NCBI GenBank assembly: GCA_021324615.1
Contig: JAJPIT010000062.1
Location: forward strand, 25,895-89,894
Length of the DNA: 64,000 nucleotides
Direction of reading: 5' to 3'
DNA from: Terriglobia bacterium
GTDB taxonomy: Bacteria; Acidobacteriota; Terriglobia; Bryobacterales; Bryobacteraceae
A program made the translations under genes and the position numbers. The notes below the pieces were generated by a model. That model was not told the DNA's origin, searched no databases, and was given only the letters and a program-made list of their open reading frames with translations. Each line of letters begins with the position of its first letter. Position 1 is the first letter of the stretch. Below are positions 29,182-37,488 of this stretch, piece by piece.

Positions 29182-30917
29182 TGCGCCGGCGGCGGGCGTT
29201 TCTTGTTTTCCTGTTCGCCGCAAGCCTCCCGGCGGCGGAAATCAACCCGCAAACTTATCTCGAGGAGGTGAAATTTCTCGCCTCGCCGGAGATGAAAGGC
29301 CGCGCGACGGGATCGCCGGAGCTCGAAAAAGCGGCCGAGTATCTCGCCGCCAAATTCAAATCCTTTGGACTGGAGCCGGCGGGCGGAAAATCGTTCGAGC
29401 TGGCGTTCCCGGTGACCATGGGCGCCACGCTGGGCGCGAACAATCATCTTCGCTGGGGCGGCGAAGAGGAAGCGGTTCAGCCGTTCCGCTTTTCCTCCAG
29501 CGGGACGGCCGCGGCCGAGGTGGTCTTCGCCGGCTACGGCATCACCGACCCGCAGGCGCACTACGACGATTATTCCGGCATCGACGTCCGCGGCAAGATC
29601 GTGCTGATCCTGCGGCATGAGCCGAAAGAGTCGAAGGATCTTTCCGATAACGCGACCTTTGCGTTCAAGGCGTCGAACGCCAAAATGCACGGCGCAAAAG
29701 CGGTGATTCTCATCAACGATATGGCGGCGCATCCCGGCTCCTCCGACGATTTCGAGAAATTCGGCGCGGCCGCGGGGCCGGCCGACGCGGGAATCATTTT
29801 CGCGCAGATGCACGCCGCCGATGCGGAGAAAATCGTCAAGAATCTGCGCGCCGCCGAGGAAGCGATCCGGCGCGACGGCAAACCGTACTCGTTTCCGACC
29901 GGGGTGGCGGCGTCCATTTCGGCGGACATTCACCGCGAAACAAAAATGGTCCACAATGTTGCGGCGTATCTTCCCGGCCAGACCGCGGAGTACGTGGTGA
30001 TCGGCGCGCACTACGACCATCTGGGGCTGGGCGACGAGCATTCGCTCGCGCCGTCGCTGATCGGGCGCGTCCATCCCGGCGCGGACGACAACGCCTCCGG
30101 AACCGCGGGCGTGATCGAGCTGGCGCGGTGGTTTTCCGGACAACCGAAACATCGCCGCGGTATTTTGTTTTTAGCCTTCGCGGGCGAGGAACTGGGCCTG
30201 CTCGGCAGCGAGTGGTATGTGAATCACCCGGCGCTGCCGCTTCACAACGCCGTAGCCATGATCAACATGGACATGATCGGCCGCATCCGCGACGGCAAGG
30301 TTTATGTCGGCGGAAGCGGCACGGGATCGACCTTCGCCCGGCTGTTCGGGGAAGTCCAGGCGCCGGCCTCGCTGCACCTGGAGCTGTCGGAAAAGACCGG
30401 CTACGGCTCAAGCGACCACACCTCGTTCACCTCGAAGCAGGTGCCCGTGCTGTTTTTCTTCTCCGGCCTGCACGGCGACTACCACAAGCCGAGCGACACG
30501 GCGGATAAAATCGACGCGCCGGCCGCGGCCGCGCTGCTCGACTACATCGCCGATTTGACGGATCGGCTGGAAAGCGACCCGGCGCGGCCGAAATTCGAGC
30601 GCGTCGCCGAGCCGGCTCCCTCATCGATGAACTCCGGCGGAGGATCGGGCTATGGGCCGGAGTTCGGCAGCATTCCCGACTTCAATGAGCCGCCCAAGGG
30701 CGTCCGCTTCGCCGACGTGCGCGACGGCACGCCGGCAGCCAGAGCCGGGCTCAAAGCGGGCGATATTCTGATCGAATTCGACGGCAAGGAGATCGGCAAT
30801 CTATATGATTTCACTTACGCCCTGCGCGCCCACAAGCCTGGGGATCTGGTACTAGTCAAGGTGATTCGCGGGTCGCAAATAATTGAGGCGAAAGTACTGC
30901 TTACGCAACGGCGGTGA
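29181..30917 (+). CDS. Secreted M28 family metallopeptidase with PA insert and C-terminal PDZ domain
   Basis: The 578-residue protein begins with a signal peptide (MRRRRAFLVFLFAASLPAA). A protease-associated (PA) domain lies around residues 110-230. The catalytic M28 zinc domain follows with ligands and catalytic residues in GAHYDHLGLG, HPGADDNASGTAG, FAGEELGLLGS, INMDMIGR and the late His in GDYHKPSDT. Residues about 500-575 form a PDZ domain (GVRFADVRDGTPAARAGLKA, GDILIEFDGKEI). M28 enzymes are aminopeptidases that release N-terminal amino acids; the PDZ domain could recognise C-termini or regulate access. The ATG overlaps the previous stop codon. This fits a periplasmic or surface peptidase. 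Confidence 0.9.
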   Translation: MRRRRAFLVFLFAASLPAAEINPQTYLEEVKFLASPEMKGRATGSPELEKAAEYLAAKFKSFGLEPAGGKSFELAFPVTMGATLGANNHLRWGGEEEAVQPFRFSSSGTAAAEVVFAGYGITDPQAHYDDYSGIDVRGKIVLILRHEPKESKDLSDNATFAFKASNAKMHGAKAVILINDMAAHPGSSDDFEKFGAAAGPADAGIIFAQMHAADAEKIVKNLRAAEEAIRRDGKPYSFPTGVAASISADIHRETKMVHNVAAYLPGQTAEYVVIGAHYDHLGLGDEHSLAPSLIGRVHPGADDNASGTAGVIELARWFSGQPKHRRGILFLAFAGEELGLLGSEWYVNHPALPLHNAVAMINMDMIGRIRDGKVYVGGSGTGSTFARLFGEVQAPASLHLELSEKTGYGSSDHTSFTSKQVPVLFFFSGLHGDYHKPSDTADKIDAPAAAALLDYIADLTDRLESDPARPKFERVAEPAPSSMNSGGGSGYGPEFGSIPDFNEPPKGVRFADVRDGTPAARAGLKAGDILIEFDGKEIGNLYDFTYALRAHKPGDLVLVKVIRGSQIIEAKVLLTQRR

Positions 30918-30948
30918 TCTGCGATACTTGGGCAGACAGCCAACCGTT

Positions 30949-31560
30949 ATGACCCCATCGAAGACGCTTCCGCCGTTGATTCTTCACCCGTTCGCGGATT
31001 CGACCGGACCGGACAAACTGGTCGAAAGCTCGCGCGCCAGCCTGATGCTGCAAGGGCTGCTGCCCTCCGGCGAGCGGAGCGCGGACGAGCTCGACCGCGC
31101 GCTGCTTGAAGGACGATACTGCGAAATCCGCATGTTGTTCTACGTCGGCAAGGATCTGCTGCGCTGGATCGAGCAGTGCCTGGAGCATATCGGCCGCCAG
31201 CCGGAGGAGCGCAATCCGGGGATCAAGTATCAGAGCTTCGCGGCGTATCTGGTCCATCATACGCCGCCCGCCGTGCAGGCCAAGCTGCGGAAGTGGGGCG
31301 TGGCCGATTACCAGGCAATCTTCATGCGCGCGCTGGGGCTGAACGCGATCCTGGCCGACGTGCCGCGGCGCGAGCTGCTGTCCGATCACTTTATCCGGAA
31401 TTATTATCGCTACGCGGATCAGATGTTCGCCTGCCGGCAGAGCGAGACCCCCTTCGCCGATATTTCCCAGATCGGCTTTGAGTTTGAGATTTACGCCTCG
31501 GGCGAGTATTCGCGGATGCTCGAACGCGAGTGGGCCGAGCCGGAACCCGGCCGTTCCTAA
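30949..31560 (+). CDS. Hypothetical protein, 203 residues
   Basis: I do not recognise the family. The predicted protein is soluble, with no signal peptide or membrane segment. It looks mostly helical, rich in Arg, Leu and Glu, with conserved-looking aromatic stretches (MLFYVGKDLLRWIEQCLEHI, AYLVHHTPPAVQAKLRKWG, FIRNYYRYADQMFACRQ). The early Ser-Arg-Ala pattern and the absence of repeats give no hint of function. The codon composition matches its neighbours, so it is probably a real gene. It follows the M28 peptidase by 31 bp on the same strand and converges with the haem-motif toroid gene 17 bp downstream. Confidence 0.6.
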   Translation: MTPSKTLPPLILHPFADSTGPDKLVESSRASLMLQGLLPSGERSADELDRALLEGRYCEIRMLFYVGKDLLRWIEQCLEHIGRQPEERNPGIKYQSFAAYLVHHTPPAVQAKLRKWGVADYQAIFMRALGLNAILADVPRRELLSDHFIRNYYRYADQMFACRQSETPFADISQIGFEFEIYASGEYSRMLEREWAEPEPGRS

Positions 31561-31577
31561 CCGCAGCGACCGCTGCG

Positions 31578-32651
31578 TTATTTCGAGGTCAGGGCCAGAA
31601 CCGCGTAGGATGTAGCGGCATCCGCCATGAAACGGCCGATATCGCTTGCCGGATCGCGCTGCTTGTTCACCGACCAGGCCGGCCAAAACCCTCCGGCCGC
31701 GTCCTGATGGCTCGCGAGCCAAGCCAGGCCGCGTTTGAGCGACGCATCGTCGCGCCGCACGCCGGATTGCTCGAACGCATAGCTGACCAGGCCCGTCGCG
31801 TAGCCGTCGCTGCGCGTTTCCAGCGGCGTTTTGTCATTGCGCGTCCAATCGCCGATGAGAGCCGAGAGCGTCCAGCCGCCGTCGGCCTGCTGCTTGCCGC
31901 GCAACTCCGCGAGAATCGATTTCGTTTCGGCGGCGCTCAGCAGCTCCGGCATTCGCGCGGCGGCGTACAGCAGGAAAATTTTGTTGAAATCGATCTGCGA
32001 ATCGCGATTTTTTTTCAAATAATCGATCGCCAGCCGCAGTTTGTCCTGCACCTGCCGGCGGTATTCGGCCGGGGCAAAACTTGCCGCGTAAACAGCGAGC
32101 GTCGCGCCCCAATACGGCGATCTTTCGTTTTCCCACGGCGCGTTATGAAAATCGAACCACGGCCAGGACCCGTCCGGCTTTTGCAAGGACCACATATTTT
32201 CGAGCGCCAGCCGGGCGTCGGCGCCGAAGCGTCCGGCGCGGGCGTCGTAGCTGGCCAGCACCAGCGCATTCAGCACCGCCTCCACGCCGCGCGACTCGGC
32301 GGCCTTGCCGGGTCCGGATTTATCGCTGTAGAACGGCTCCATCTGGCTCCAGCCGCGAACGCGGGTGGTGATGTTGGCGATCATCTTGCGCTCCTGCTCG
32401 CCGGGCCCGGTTTCACCGAGGGCGTTCCACAGCGCCGGGCGCGCCAGCGCGTAGGGAACGGAGGTGTGGCAGGAAGTGCAGAACGTCCCGTGATCGCGCT
32501 GCGAGCGGGACCAGGTGGACCACCAATCGGCCCGGTAATCGAGATAGGCCGCCGCGGATTTGCCGCTCCAGGCCGGCGCAGCCTCGCTTGAGGAGCCGTC
32601 GGAAGCGGCAAAACACGCCGAAACCGCCAACGCAAAGAACGCCAGCCGCAT
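31578..32651 (-). CDS. Secreted terpenoid-cyclase-fold protein with a CxxCH haem motif
   Basis: The 357-residue protein starts with a signal peptide (MRLAFFALAVSACFA). A C-x-x-C-H motif (CTSCH) sits at residues 58-62. The rest resembles the alpha/alpha toroid of squalene/prenyltransferase-like proteins, with QW-type repeats LQKPDGSWPWF, KQQADGGWTLS and SHQDAAGGFWPAW. Periplasmic CTSCH motifs usually bind c-type haem covalently. No cyclase D-x-D-D motif was seen, so it is probably not a terpene cyclase. The combination suggests an electron-transfer or binding protein. It is not obviously linked to its neighbours; a glycosyltransferase gene precedes it on the same strand with 71 bp between, containing a short direct repeat. 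Confidence 0.65.
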   Translation of the reverse strand: MRLAFFALAVSACFAASDGSSSEAAPAWSGKSAAAYLDYRADWWSTWSRSQRDHGTFCTSCHTSVPYALARPALWNALGETGPGEQERKMIANITTRVRGWSQMEPFYSDKSGPGKAAESRGVEAVLNALVLASYDARAGRFGADARLALENMWSLQKPDGSWPWFDFHNAPWENERSPYWGATLAVYAASFAPAEYRRQVQDKLRLAIDYLKKNRDSQIDFNKIFLLYAAARMPELLSAAETKSILAELRGKQQADGGWTLSALIGDWTRNDKTPLETRSDGYATGLVSYAFEQSGVRRDDASLKRGLAWLASHQDAAGGFWPAWSVNKQRDPASDIGRFMADAATSYAVLALTSK

Positions 32652-32675
32652 ATGCCTCAGTGTACACCCGCACCC

Positions 32676-32707
32676 GGCGGAGGGGATTGACGGGCGGAGG
32701 GGATTGA
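32676..32707. repeat. Tandem direct repeat, two 15-bp copies
   Basis: GGCGGAGGGGATTGA occurs at 32676-32690 and again at 32693-32707, a 17-bp period. It sits in the gap between two minus-strand genes, upstream of the haem-motif toroid gene. A related GGGGGAGGGGATTA occurs at 52988-53001. It may be a small slippage duplication; no function is implied. Confidence 0.6.
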
Positions 32708-32722
32708 GTTGAAGCGCGCAAC

Positions 32723-33799
32723 CTAGATCGCGCGGCCCTTCCATCGCACCGGACGGCCGAGGAGGGCCGCGGCGGCGGAGCGGTAGACGATGGGGAGCAT
32801 CAGGTAAACCGCAAGCGGCGCCTGAATCGCGCGCCACACATTCCTGTACCAGACCAGCATCGCGAGCATCGGCGCAAACCCAAAAATCCACGCGGCGGCC
32901 GATTCGTGGATCACGATCAGCCAAAGCAGCACGGGGAGCCACAAAGCCCATACCGATGCGGCCAAAAGCAGCATCGCGCCGAGGGCGAAGTTCAGCAGCA
33001 GAAACCGGCGGGCGGCCCGCCGGAAGGCCGCCTGGGGTTCACGGAAGCGCGCATGGGCCAGCATCTCCGCGCGGGCGATGCCGAAAGCCAGCCGGTGACG
33101 CCGGGCCAGCGCCGCGATCTTCAGATCGTCCACCAGGCTGTTCATCACGGCCGCATGCCCGCCCAAAAACTCATAAGCATCGCGCCGGGCAAGCAGGCAT
33201 TGCCCGTTGAACGCGGCGGCCGGATCGCGGCGCGGGGCGACCGCGCTGAAAAACAGCATCTGCGCGTAGGGAAACAGAATGGTTTCGGGCCACCGCGCCA
33301 GCTCCGGGCGCGGAAGGATGGACAGGAAGGCCACCTTGCCCGCCTCCGCCGAGGCGATGGCGGATTCCAGAAAGCCGGGTGCGAAACGCAGGTCGGCGTC
33401 GGCAAAAAGGATCCAGCGCGAGGTGACCAGGCGCGCCCCGGCCAGGCATGCATTGGCCTTGCCGAGGGCGCCGCGCGGCAACGCCGGAGCCGGCAGAACT
33501 CCCGCGCCCGCCTTGCGCGCCGCTTCCGCCGTCCGGTCCGAGGAGTGATCGTCGACCACGATGACGGTATCGTGGGGCAGGCTGGAAACCGCGCGCGCGA
33601 TGAAATCCTCCTCGTCGCGGGCGGGAATCACCACCATGCAATCCGGCGCCGGCTCGCCGGGAGGCAGCGGTTGAAGCTTCGGAATCGCCCGATAACGCCT
33701 GAGAGCCAGGAGGGAAGTTCCACAGATCCCGATGCCGGCCGCCAGCGGTAACCAAAGACTAAGTGGATGGAGGCTCAACCAATTAGGTGATGATAGCAC
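32723..33799 (-). CDS. Glycosyltransferase family 2 membrane protein
   Basis: The 358-residue protein has an N-terminal hydrophobic segment, then a GT-A fold: CMVVIPARDEEDFIARAV near residue 54, VVDDHSSDRTAEAAR near 80, GKANACLAGARL and FADADLRFAPGFLE (D-x-D) near 134, and a D-D-L motif near 215 (VDDLKIA). Three or four C-terminal membrane helices follow. This layout resembles processive or lipid-linked family 2 enzymes, including hopanoid-associated HpnB, but the acceptor is unknown. The start is a GTG with no clear ribosome site, so the N-terminus is uncertain. It is upstream of the toroid protein gene and diverges from the ilv leader. Confidence 0.8.
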   Translation of the reverse strand: MLSSPNWLSLHPLSLWLPLAAGIGICGTSLLALRRYRAIPKLQPLPPGEPAPDCMVVIPARDEEDFIARAVSSLPHDTVIVVDDHSSDRTAEAARKAGAGVLPAPALPRGALGKANACLAGARLVTSRWILFADADLRFAPGFLESAIASAEAGKVAFLSILPRPELARWPETILFPYAQMLFFSAVAPRRDPAAAFNGQCLLARRDAYEFLGGHAAVMNSLVDDLKIAALARRHRLAFGIARAEMLAHARFREPQAAFRRAARRFLLLNFALGAMLLLAASVWALWLPVLLWLIVIHESAAAWIFGFAPMLAMLVWYRNVWRAIQAPLAVYLMLPIVYRSAAAALLGRPVRWKGRAI

Positions 33800-33815
33800 G
33801 GATGGGGCGCCCGGT

Positions 33816-33850
33816 TTGAAATGTAAATATTAATATTATTTATCTATAAA
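33816..33850 (+). promoter_or_regulatory. Probable ilv leader promoter region (AT-rich)
   Basis: The span from 33815 to 33885 is strikingly AT-rich in a GC-rich chromosome. TTGAAA at 33816-33821 matches a -35 element in five of six positions; TATCTA (33841-33846) or TATAAA (33845-33850) could be the -10, although the spacers (19 or 23) are long. TTGCAT (33856) with TATTCT 17 nt on is a weaker alternative. It is the only plausible promoter for the leader and operon. Confidence 0.4.
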
Positions 33851-33900
33851 ATGTATTGCATTTAGAATTTTATTTCTGTATTCTGAGTGGCGAGAGAACG

Positions 33901-34056
33901 ATGACCTTTTCGGAACCCAACCAGGCATTCCGGCGCCGCATCGGCCTCTCGACCGCAATTTTCCATCGCGCGCGGGCCAGCGCCCGTGGCGGGCGTGCAA
34001 GCGAAATTCTCGGGCTCATTCTTATTATTGGGGTCGGTGTATCCGGCCCCGCCTGA
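33901..34056 (+). CDS. Branched-chain leader peptide of the ilv attenuator
   Basis: This 51-residue frame (ATG 33901, TGA 34054-34056) ends in a run of regulatory codons. Residues 36-47 read I-L-G-L-I-L-I-I-G-V-G-V, so nine of twelve are Ile, Leu or Val, encoded at 34006-34041. The rest is Arg- and Ala-rich and resembles no protein. It lies directly before an antiterminator and a terminator that precede ilvB. In known ilv attenuation, ribosomes stalling at such codons when charged tRNA is scarce allow transcription to continue. The peptide itself is probably not functional. The start is the only good in-frame ATG; GAGAG lies just upstream. Confidence 0.85.
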   Translation: MTFSEPNQAFRRRIGLSTAIFHRARASARGGRASEILGLILIIGVGVSGPA

Positions 34057-34094
34057 ACGGCCCGATTTTAACGGAATCGTGGCCACTGGCGGGG
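34047..34094 (+). promoter_or_regulatory. ilv antiterminator hairpin
   Basis: The transcript can fold so that CCCCGCC (34047-34053) pairs with GGCGGGG (34088-34094), GGCC (34059-34062) pairs with GGCC (34081-34084), and CGATT (34063-34067) pairs with AATCG (34075-34079), with one bulged U at 34080. That is 16 base pairs. It uses 34081-34088, the 5-prime arm of the terminator, so the two structures are mutually exclusive. The arm at 34047 lies just downstream of the control codons and overlaps the leader stop codon, as ribosome-mediated attenuation requires. Confidence 0.8.
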
Positions 34095-34127
34095 GTGAAC
34101 AAGCCTCCTACAGTGGCCTTTTTATTT
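34081..34127 (+). terminator. Intrinsic terminator (attenuator) upstream of ilvB
   Basis: GGCCACTG (34081-34088) pairs perfectly with CAGTGGCC (34111-34118). An inner stem of GGGGG (34091-34095) with CCTCC (34104-34108) extends the hairpin. The T-rich tail TTTTTATTT (34119-34127) follows at once and runs into the ilvB ribosome site AGGAG (34128-34132). This is a canonical Rho-independent terminator placed between leader peptide and first structural gene. Confidence 0.88.
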
Positions 34128-34137
34128 AGGAGAAATG

Positions 34138-35853
34138 ATGCTGAACGGCGCACAAATCGTGCTGGAATGTCTGAGGCGGGAAAAAGTCGAGTGCATTTTC
34201 GGATATCCGGGCGGAGTGACGCTGCCGCTCTACGACGCGATGTACGACTCGCCGATCCGCCACGTGCTGGTGCGGCATGAGCAGAATGCCTGCTTTGCGG
34301 CCGAAGGATGGGCGCGCGCGACCGGGCGGGTGGGCGTGTGCTGCGCGACCTCGGGTCCGGGCGCGACCAATCTGGTCACCGGCCTGGTGGACGCGATGAT
34401 GGACTCGATTCCGGTGGTGGCGATTACCGGGCAGGTGCCGACGCGGCTGATCGGCAGCGACGCCTTTCAGGAGGCGGACACCTTCGGCATCACGCGCTCC
34501 TGCACCAAACACAATTTCTTGGTGAAGACGCTGGCCGATCTGCCGCAGGCGATCCACGAAGCGTTTCACATTGCGGCGACCGGACGGCCCGGGCCGGTGC
34601 TGGTGGATATTCCCAAGGATGTTTTCCAGGCGCGGGGCCGGTACGCTCCGGTGTCATCGATTCACCTGCCGGGGTACAAGGTTGTCACCGAAGGCCATGC
34701 CGGCCAGATCCGGCGCGCGGCGCAGATGATCTGGGAAGCGAAACGACCCTTGGTTTACGCGGGCGGCGGGATCATCGCCGCCGGCGCTTCGGAGGAGCTG
34801 CGGGCGTTTGTCGAACAGGTCGACGCGCCCGCGGTGTGCACGCTGATGGCGCTGGGCGCGCTGCCCGGCTCGCATCCGAATTTCGTGAGCATGCCGGGGA
34901 TGCACGGCAGCTACGCGGCCAATATGAGCATGAGCGAGGCCGACCTGCTGATCGCGCTCGGGACGCGCTTCGATGATCGGGTGACGGGAAAACTCAGCGG
35001 CTTTGCGCCTCACGCCAAAGTGATTCATGTCGATATCGATCCGGCGGAGATCGGAAAGAATCGCGCGGCGGATCTGCCCATCGTGGGCGATGCCAAGCGC
35101 GTGCTCAGGAAGCTGAATCAGGCGCTGGCCGATTCCGCCGAGTTGAAACCGCTGAACGAAGCGGCGCGCGCGGCCTGGCGGGAACGCGTCGGGGAATGGA
35201 AACGCCGGCATCCGCTGGAGCCGGAATTTTCCAGCGAGGAGATCAAACCCCAGCACCTGATTTCCGAGATGGACCGGATTTCGGGCGGCGAGGCGATCGT
35301 GGCGAGCGACGTGGGCCAGCATCAGATGTGGGCCGCGCAGTTAATGCGCTTCAATCATCCGCGCCTGTGGATCAATTCGGGCGGGCTGGGATCGATGGGC
35401 TTCGGACTGCCGGCGGCGATCGGCGCGCAGATGGCGCGGCCCGATGCGCTGGTGTTCGCGCTGCTGGGCGACGGCGGATTCCAGATGTCGATTCCGGAGC
35501 TGGCCACCATCGCCAACGAGCGGCTTCCGGTGAAGATCATCGTCATGAACAACGGTCATCTGGGGATGGTCCGGCAGTGGCAGGCGCTGTTTTATCACAA
35601 CCGGCTGTCGCAGGTGACGCTCGAAGGGTTTCCCGATCCGGAGAAACTGGCGGGCGCTTATGGCCTCCCCGGCCGGATGGTCGAAGCTCCGGGCGAGCTG
35701 CGGCGCGCCTTGCGGGAGTGCGTGGAGGAGCCCGGTCCGTATCTGCTGAATGTTCGCGTGTCGCCTTTTGAAAATGTGTATCCCATGGTGCCGGCCGGCG
35801 CGGCGATCACGGAAATGGTGCTCGCCCCGCCGCAGCCGGTGGAGGCGACCTGA
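34138..35853 (+). CDS. ilvB: Acetolactate synthase large subunit
   Basis: The 571-residue protein is a thiamine-diphosphate enzyme that makes 2-acetolactate or 2-aceto-2-hydroxybutyrate, the first common step to branched-chain amino acids. Signatures: the catalytic Glu in VRHEQNACFAAEGWARATGR near residue 43, the Q-E-A-D and T-R motif (AFQEADTFGITRSCTKHN), the ThDP motif GDGGFQMSIPELATI near 440, and NNGHLGMVRQWQALF near 465. Two adjacent ATGs occur; the second (34138) is chosen as its spacing to AGGAG is 5 nt. It heads the ilvB-ilvN-ilvC-cimA-like operon, and its expression should depend on the upstream attenuator. Confidence 0.96.
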   Translation: MLNGAQIVLECLRREKVECIFGYPGGVTLPLYDAMYDSPIRHVLVRHEQNACFAAEGWARATGRVGVCCATSGPGATNLVTGLVDAMMDSIPVVAITGQVPTRLIGSDAFQEADTFGITRSCTKHNFLVKTLADLPQAIHEAFHIAATGRPGPVLVDIPKDVFQARGRYAPVSSIHLPGYKVVTEGHAGQIRRAAQMIWEAKRPLVYAGGGIIAAGASEELRAFVEQVDAPAVCTLMALGALPGSHPNFVSMPGMHGSYAANMSMSEADLLIALGTRFDDRVTGKLSGFAPHAKVIHVDIDPAEIGKNRAADLPIVGDAKRVLRKLNQALADSAELKPLNEAARAAWRERVGEWKRRHPLEPEFSSEEIKPQHLISEMDRISGGEAIVASDVGQHQMWAAQLMRFNHPRLWINSGGLGSMGFGLPAAIGAQMARPDALVFALLGDGGFQMSIPELATIANERLPVKIIVMNNGHLGMVRQWQALFYHNRLSQVTLEGFPDPEKLAGAYGLPGRMVEAPGELRRALRECVEEPGPYLLNVRVSPFENVYPMVPAGAAITEMVLAPPQPVEAT

Positions 35854-35854
35854 G

Positions 35855-36388
35855 ATGCTGCAACTGATTTCGTTGTTGATGGAAAACAAGCCGGGCGCGT
35901 TGATGCGCGTCACCGGACTGCTGACGGCGCGCGGCTACAACATCGAAAGCCTGTCGGTGGCGCGGACGCTTGATCCGGAGCTTTCCCGGATGAGCATCGT
36001 CGTCGAGGTCGAGCCGCCGCAGCGCGCGCAGTTGATCAAGCAGATGAACAAGCTGATCAATGTGCTGCAAGCCGTGGATCTGACCGAAGCCGCGGCGGTG
36101 CGCCGCGAGCTGGCGCTGGTGCGCGTGCGGGTGAGCCGCGAAAATCGCACCGTGATCTTGAAGGAAGCGGAAATTTTCGGCGCGCGGCCGGTGGATTCCT
36201 CCCTCGACGGGTTCGCGCTGGAGGTCACCGGCGATCCGGAAAAAATCGACGAATTTATCGCCGTCATGGGCGCTTACGGCGAAATCGAAGTGACCAGGTC
36301 GGGATTGGTGGCGGTGTCGCTGGAGGCGAAGAAGCCGCGCCTGTCGCCGCCGGTGTTGAAGGAAGAAGGAATCGCGCAGAATGCGTAG
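35855..36388 (+). CDS. ilvN: Acetolactate synthase small (regulatory) subunit
   Basis: The 177-residue protein is the ACT-domain regulatory subunit that activates IlvB and confers valine feedback inhibition. The N-terminal ACT motif is clear ([29 protein letters not shown]), followed by the C-terminal dimerisation region ([31 protein letters not shown]). The start lies one base after the ilvB stop codon, with GGAGG inside the end of ilvB. The length fits IlvN/IlvH proteins of 160-180 residues. It forms the holoenzyme with IlvB. Confidence 0.95.
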   Translation: MLQLISLLMENKPGALMRVTGLLTARGYNIESLSVARTLDPELSRMSIVVEVEPPQRAQLIKQMNKLINVLQAVDLTEAAAVRRELALVRVRVSRENRTVILKEAEIFGARPVDSSLDGFALEVTGDPEKIDEFIAVMGAYGEIEVTRSGLVAVSLEAKKPRLSPPVLKEEGIAQNA

Positions 36389-36411
36389 AGCAAGCGCCCG
36401 GGAGAAAAGAC

Positions 36412-37434
36412 ATGGCTAGAAGATTTTACGAAAAAGACGGCGATTTATCGCTTTTAAAAGGAAAGACCATCGCGATCATCGGCTACGGCAGCCAGGGGCA
36501 CGCGCACGCGCTCAACCTGCGCGACTCCGGGCTGGAGGTCGTGGTCGGGCTGCACGCGGCCAGCGCCAGCCGGGCCAAGGCCGAATCGGCCGGTCTGCGC
36601 GTGCTTTCCACCTCCGAGGCCGCCCAAGCCGCGAGCGTGATTATGGTGGTGACGCCGGATCACGTTCAGGCCGATATCTATCACCACGACATCGCGCCAC
36701 ATCTGGCGGCGGGAAAAACGCTGATGTTCGCGCACGGCTTCAACATTCATTACGGGCAGATTAAACCCGCGCCGAACGTGGACGTCTCCATGATCGCGCC
36801 CAAGGCGCCGGGCCACCGGGTGCGCGAGCTGTTCAGCGAAGGCATCGGCGTGCCGGCGCTGGTCGCCGTGCATCAGAACCCGTCGGGACGCGCGCTGGAG
36901 CAGGCGCTGGCCTACGCTCTGGCGCTGGGATGCCTCAAGGCCGGCGTGATTGAGACGACCTTCAAGGAAGAAACCGAAAGCGATCTGTTCGGCGAGCAGG
37001 CGGTGCTGTGCGGCGGCGTCAGTGAGCTGATCCGCGCCGGGTTCGAGACGCTGGTCGAGGCCGGCTACGCTCCGGAGATCGCCTATTTCGAGTGTCTCCA
37101 CGAATTGAAGCTGATTGTCGATCTGATTCAGGAAGGCGGGCTCGGCTACATGCGCTTTTCGGTCTCCGACACGGCCGAATATGGCGACTACACCTGCGGC
37201 AAACGGGTGGTAAACGCCCAGACCCGGCAGGAGATGAAAAAAATCCTGAGCGAAGTGCAGTCGGGCGAGTTCGCCCGCCAGTGGATCAACGAAAACAAGA
37301 CCGGCGGCCCCAATTTTCTGAAGATGCGGGAAGAGGCCAAAAATCAGCCGCTCGAGCGCGTCGGCGCGGAGCTGCGGCAGATGATGTCCTTCCTGAACAG
37401 GAAGCAGGGAACGGGCATCCCGGCGGGAGCATGA
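36412..37434 (+). CDS. ilvC: Ketol-acid reductoisomerase (class I)
   Basis: The 340-residue enzyme isomerises and reduces acetolactate with NADPH and Mg2+. The Rossmann motif [17 protein letters not shown] lies near residue 24 and the metal-binding set [12 protein letters not shown] near 190, with [17 protein letters not shown] near 226. The length fits class I. In the cofactor loop, the usual R-x-G-S-x-S is G-L-H-A-A-S-A-S, with His in place of Arg, which could alter NADPH versus NADH use. It follows ilvN by 23 bp and precedes the CimA-like gene by 54 bp. Confidence 0.95.
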   Translation: MARRFYEKDGDLSLLKGKTIAIIGYGSQGHAHALNLRDSGLEVVVGLHAASASRAKAESAGLRVLSTSEAAQAASVIMVVTPDHVQADIYHHDIAPHLAAGKTLMFAHGFNIHYGQIKPAPNVDVSMIAPKAPGHRVRELFSEGIGVPALVAVHQNPSGRALEQALAYALALGCLKAGVIETTFKEETESDLFGEQAVLCGGVSELIRAGFETLVEAGYAPEIAYFECLHELKLIVDLIQEGGLGYMRFSVSDTAEYGDYTCGKRVVNAQTRQEMKKILSEVQSGEFARQWINENKTGGPNFLKMREEAKNQPLERVGAELRQMMSFLNRKQGTGIPAGA

Positions 37435-37488
37435 GCCGTCCCGAGGCGGCCCGGCGCCGCCGGATTGCGATTTTTTGAGGAGCATCCG

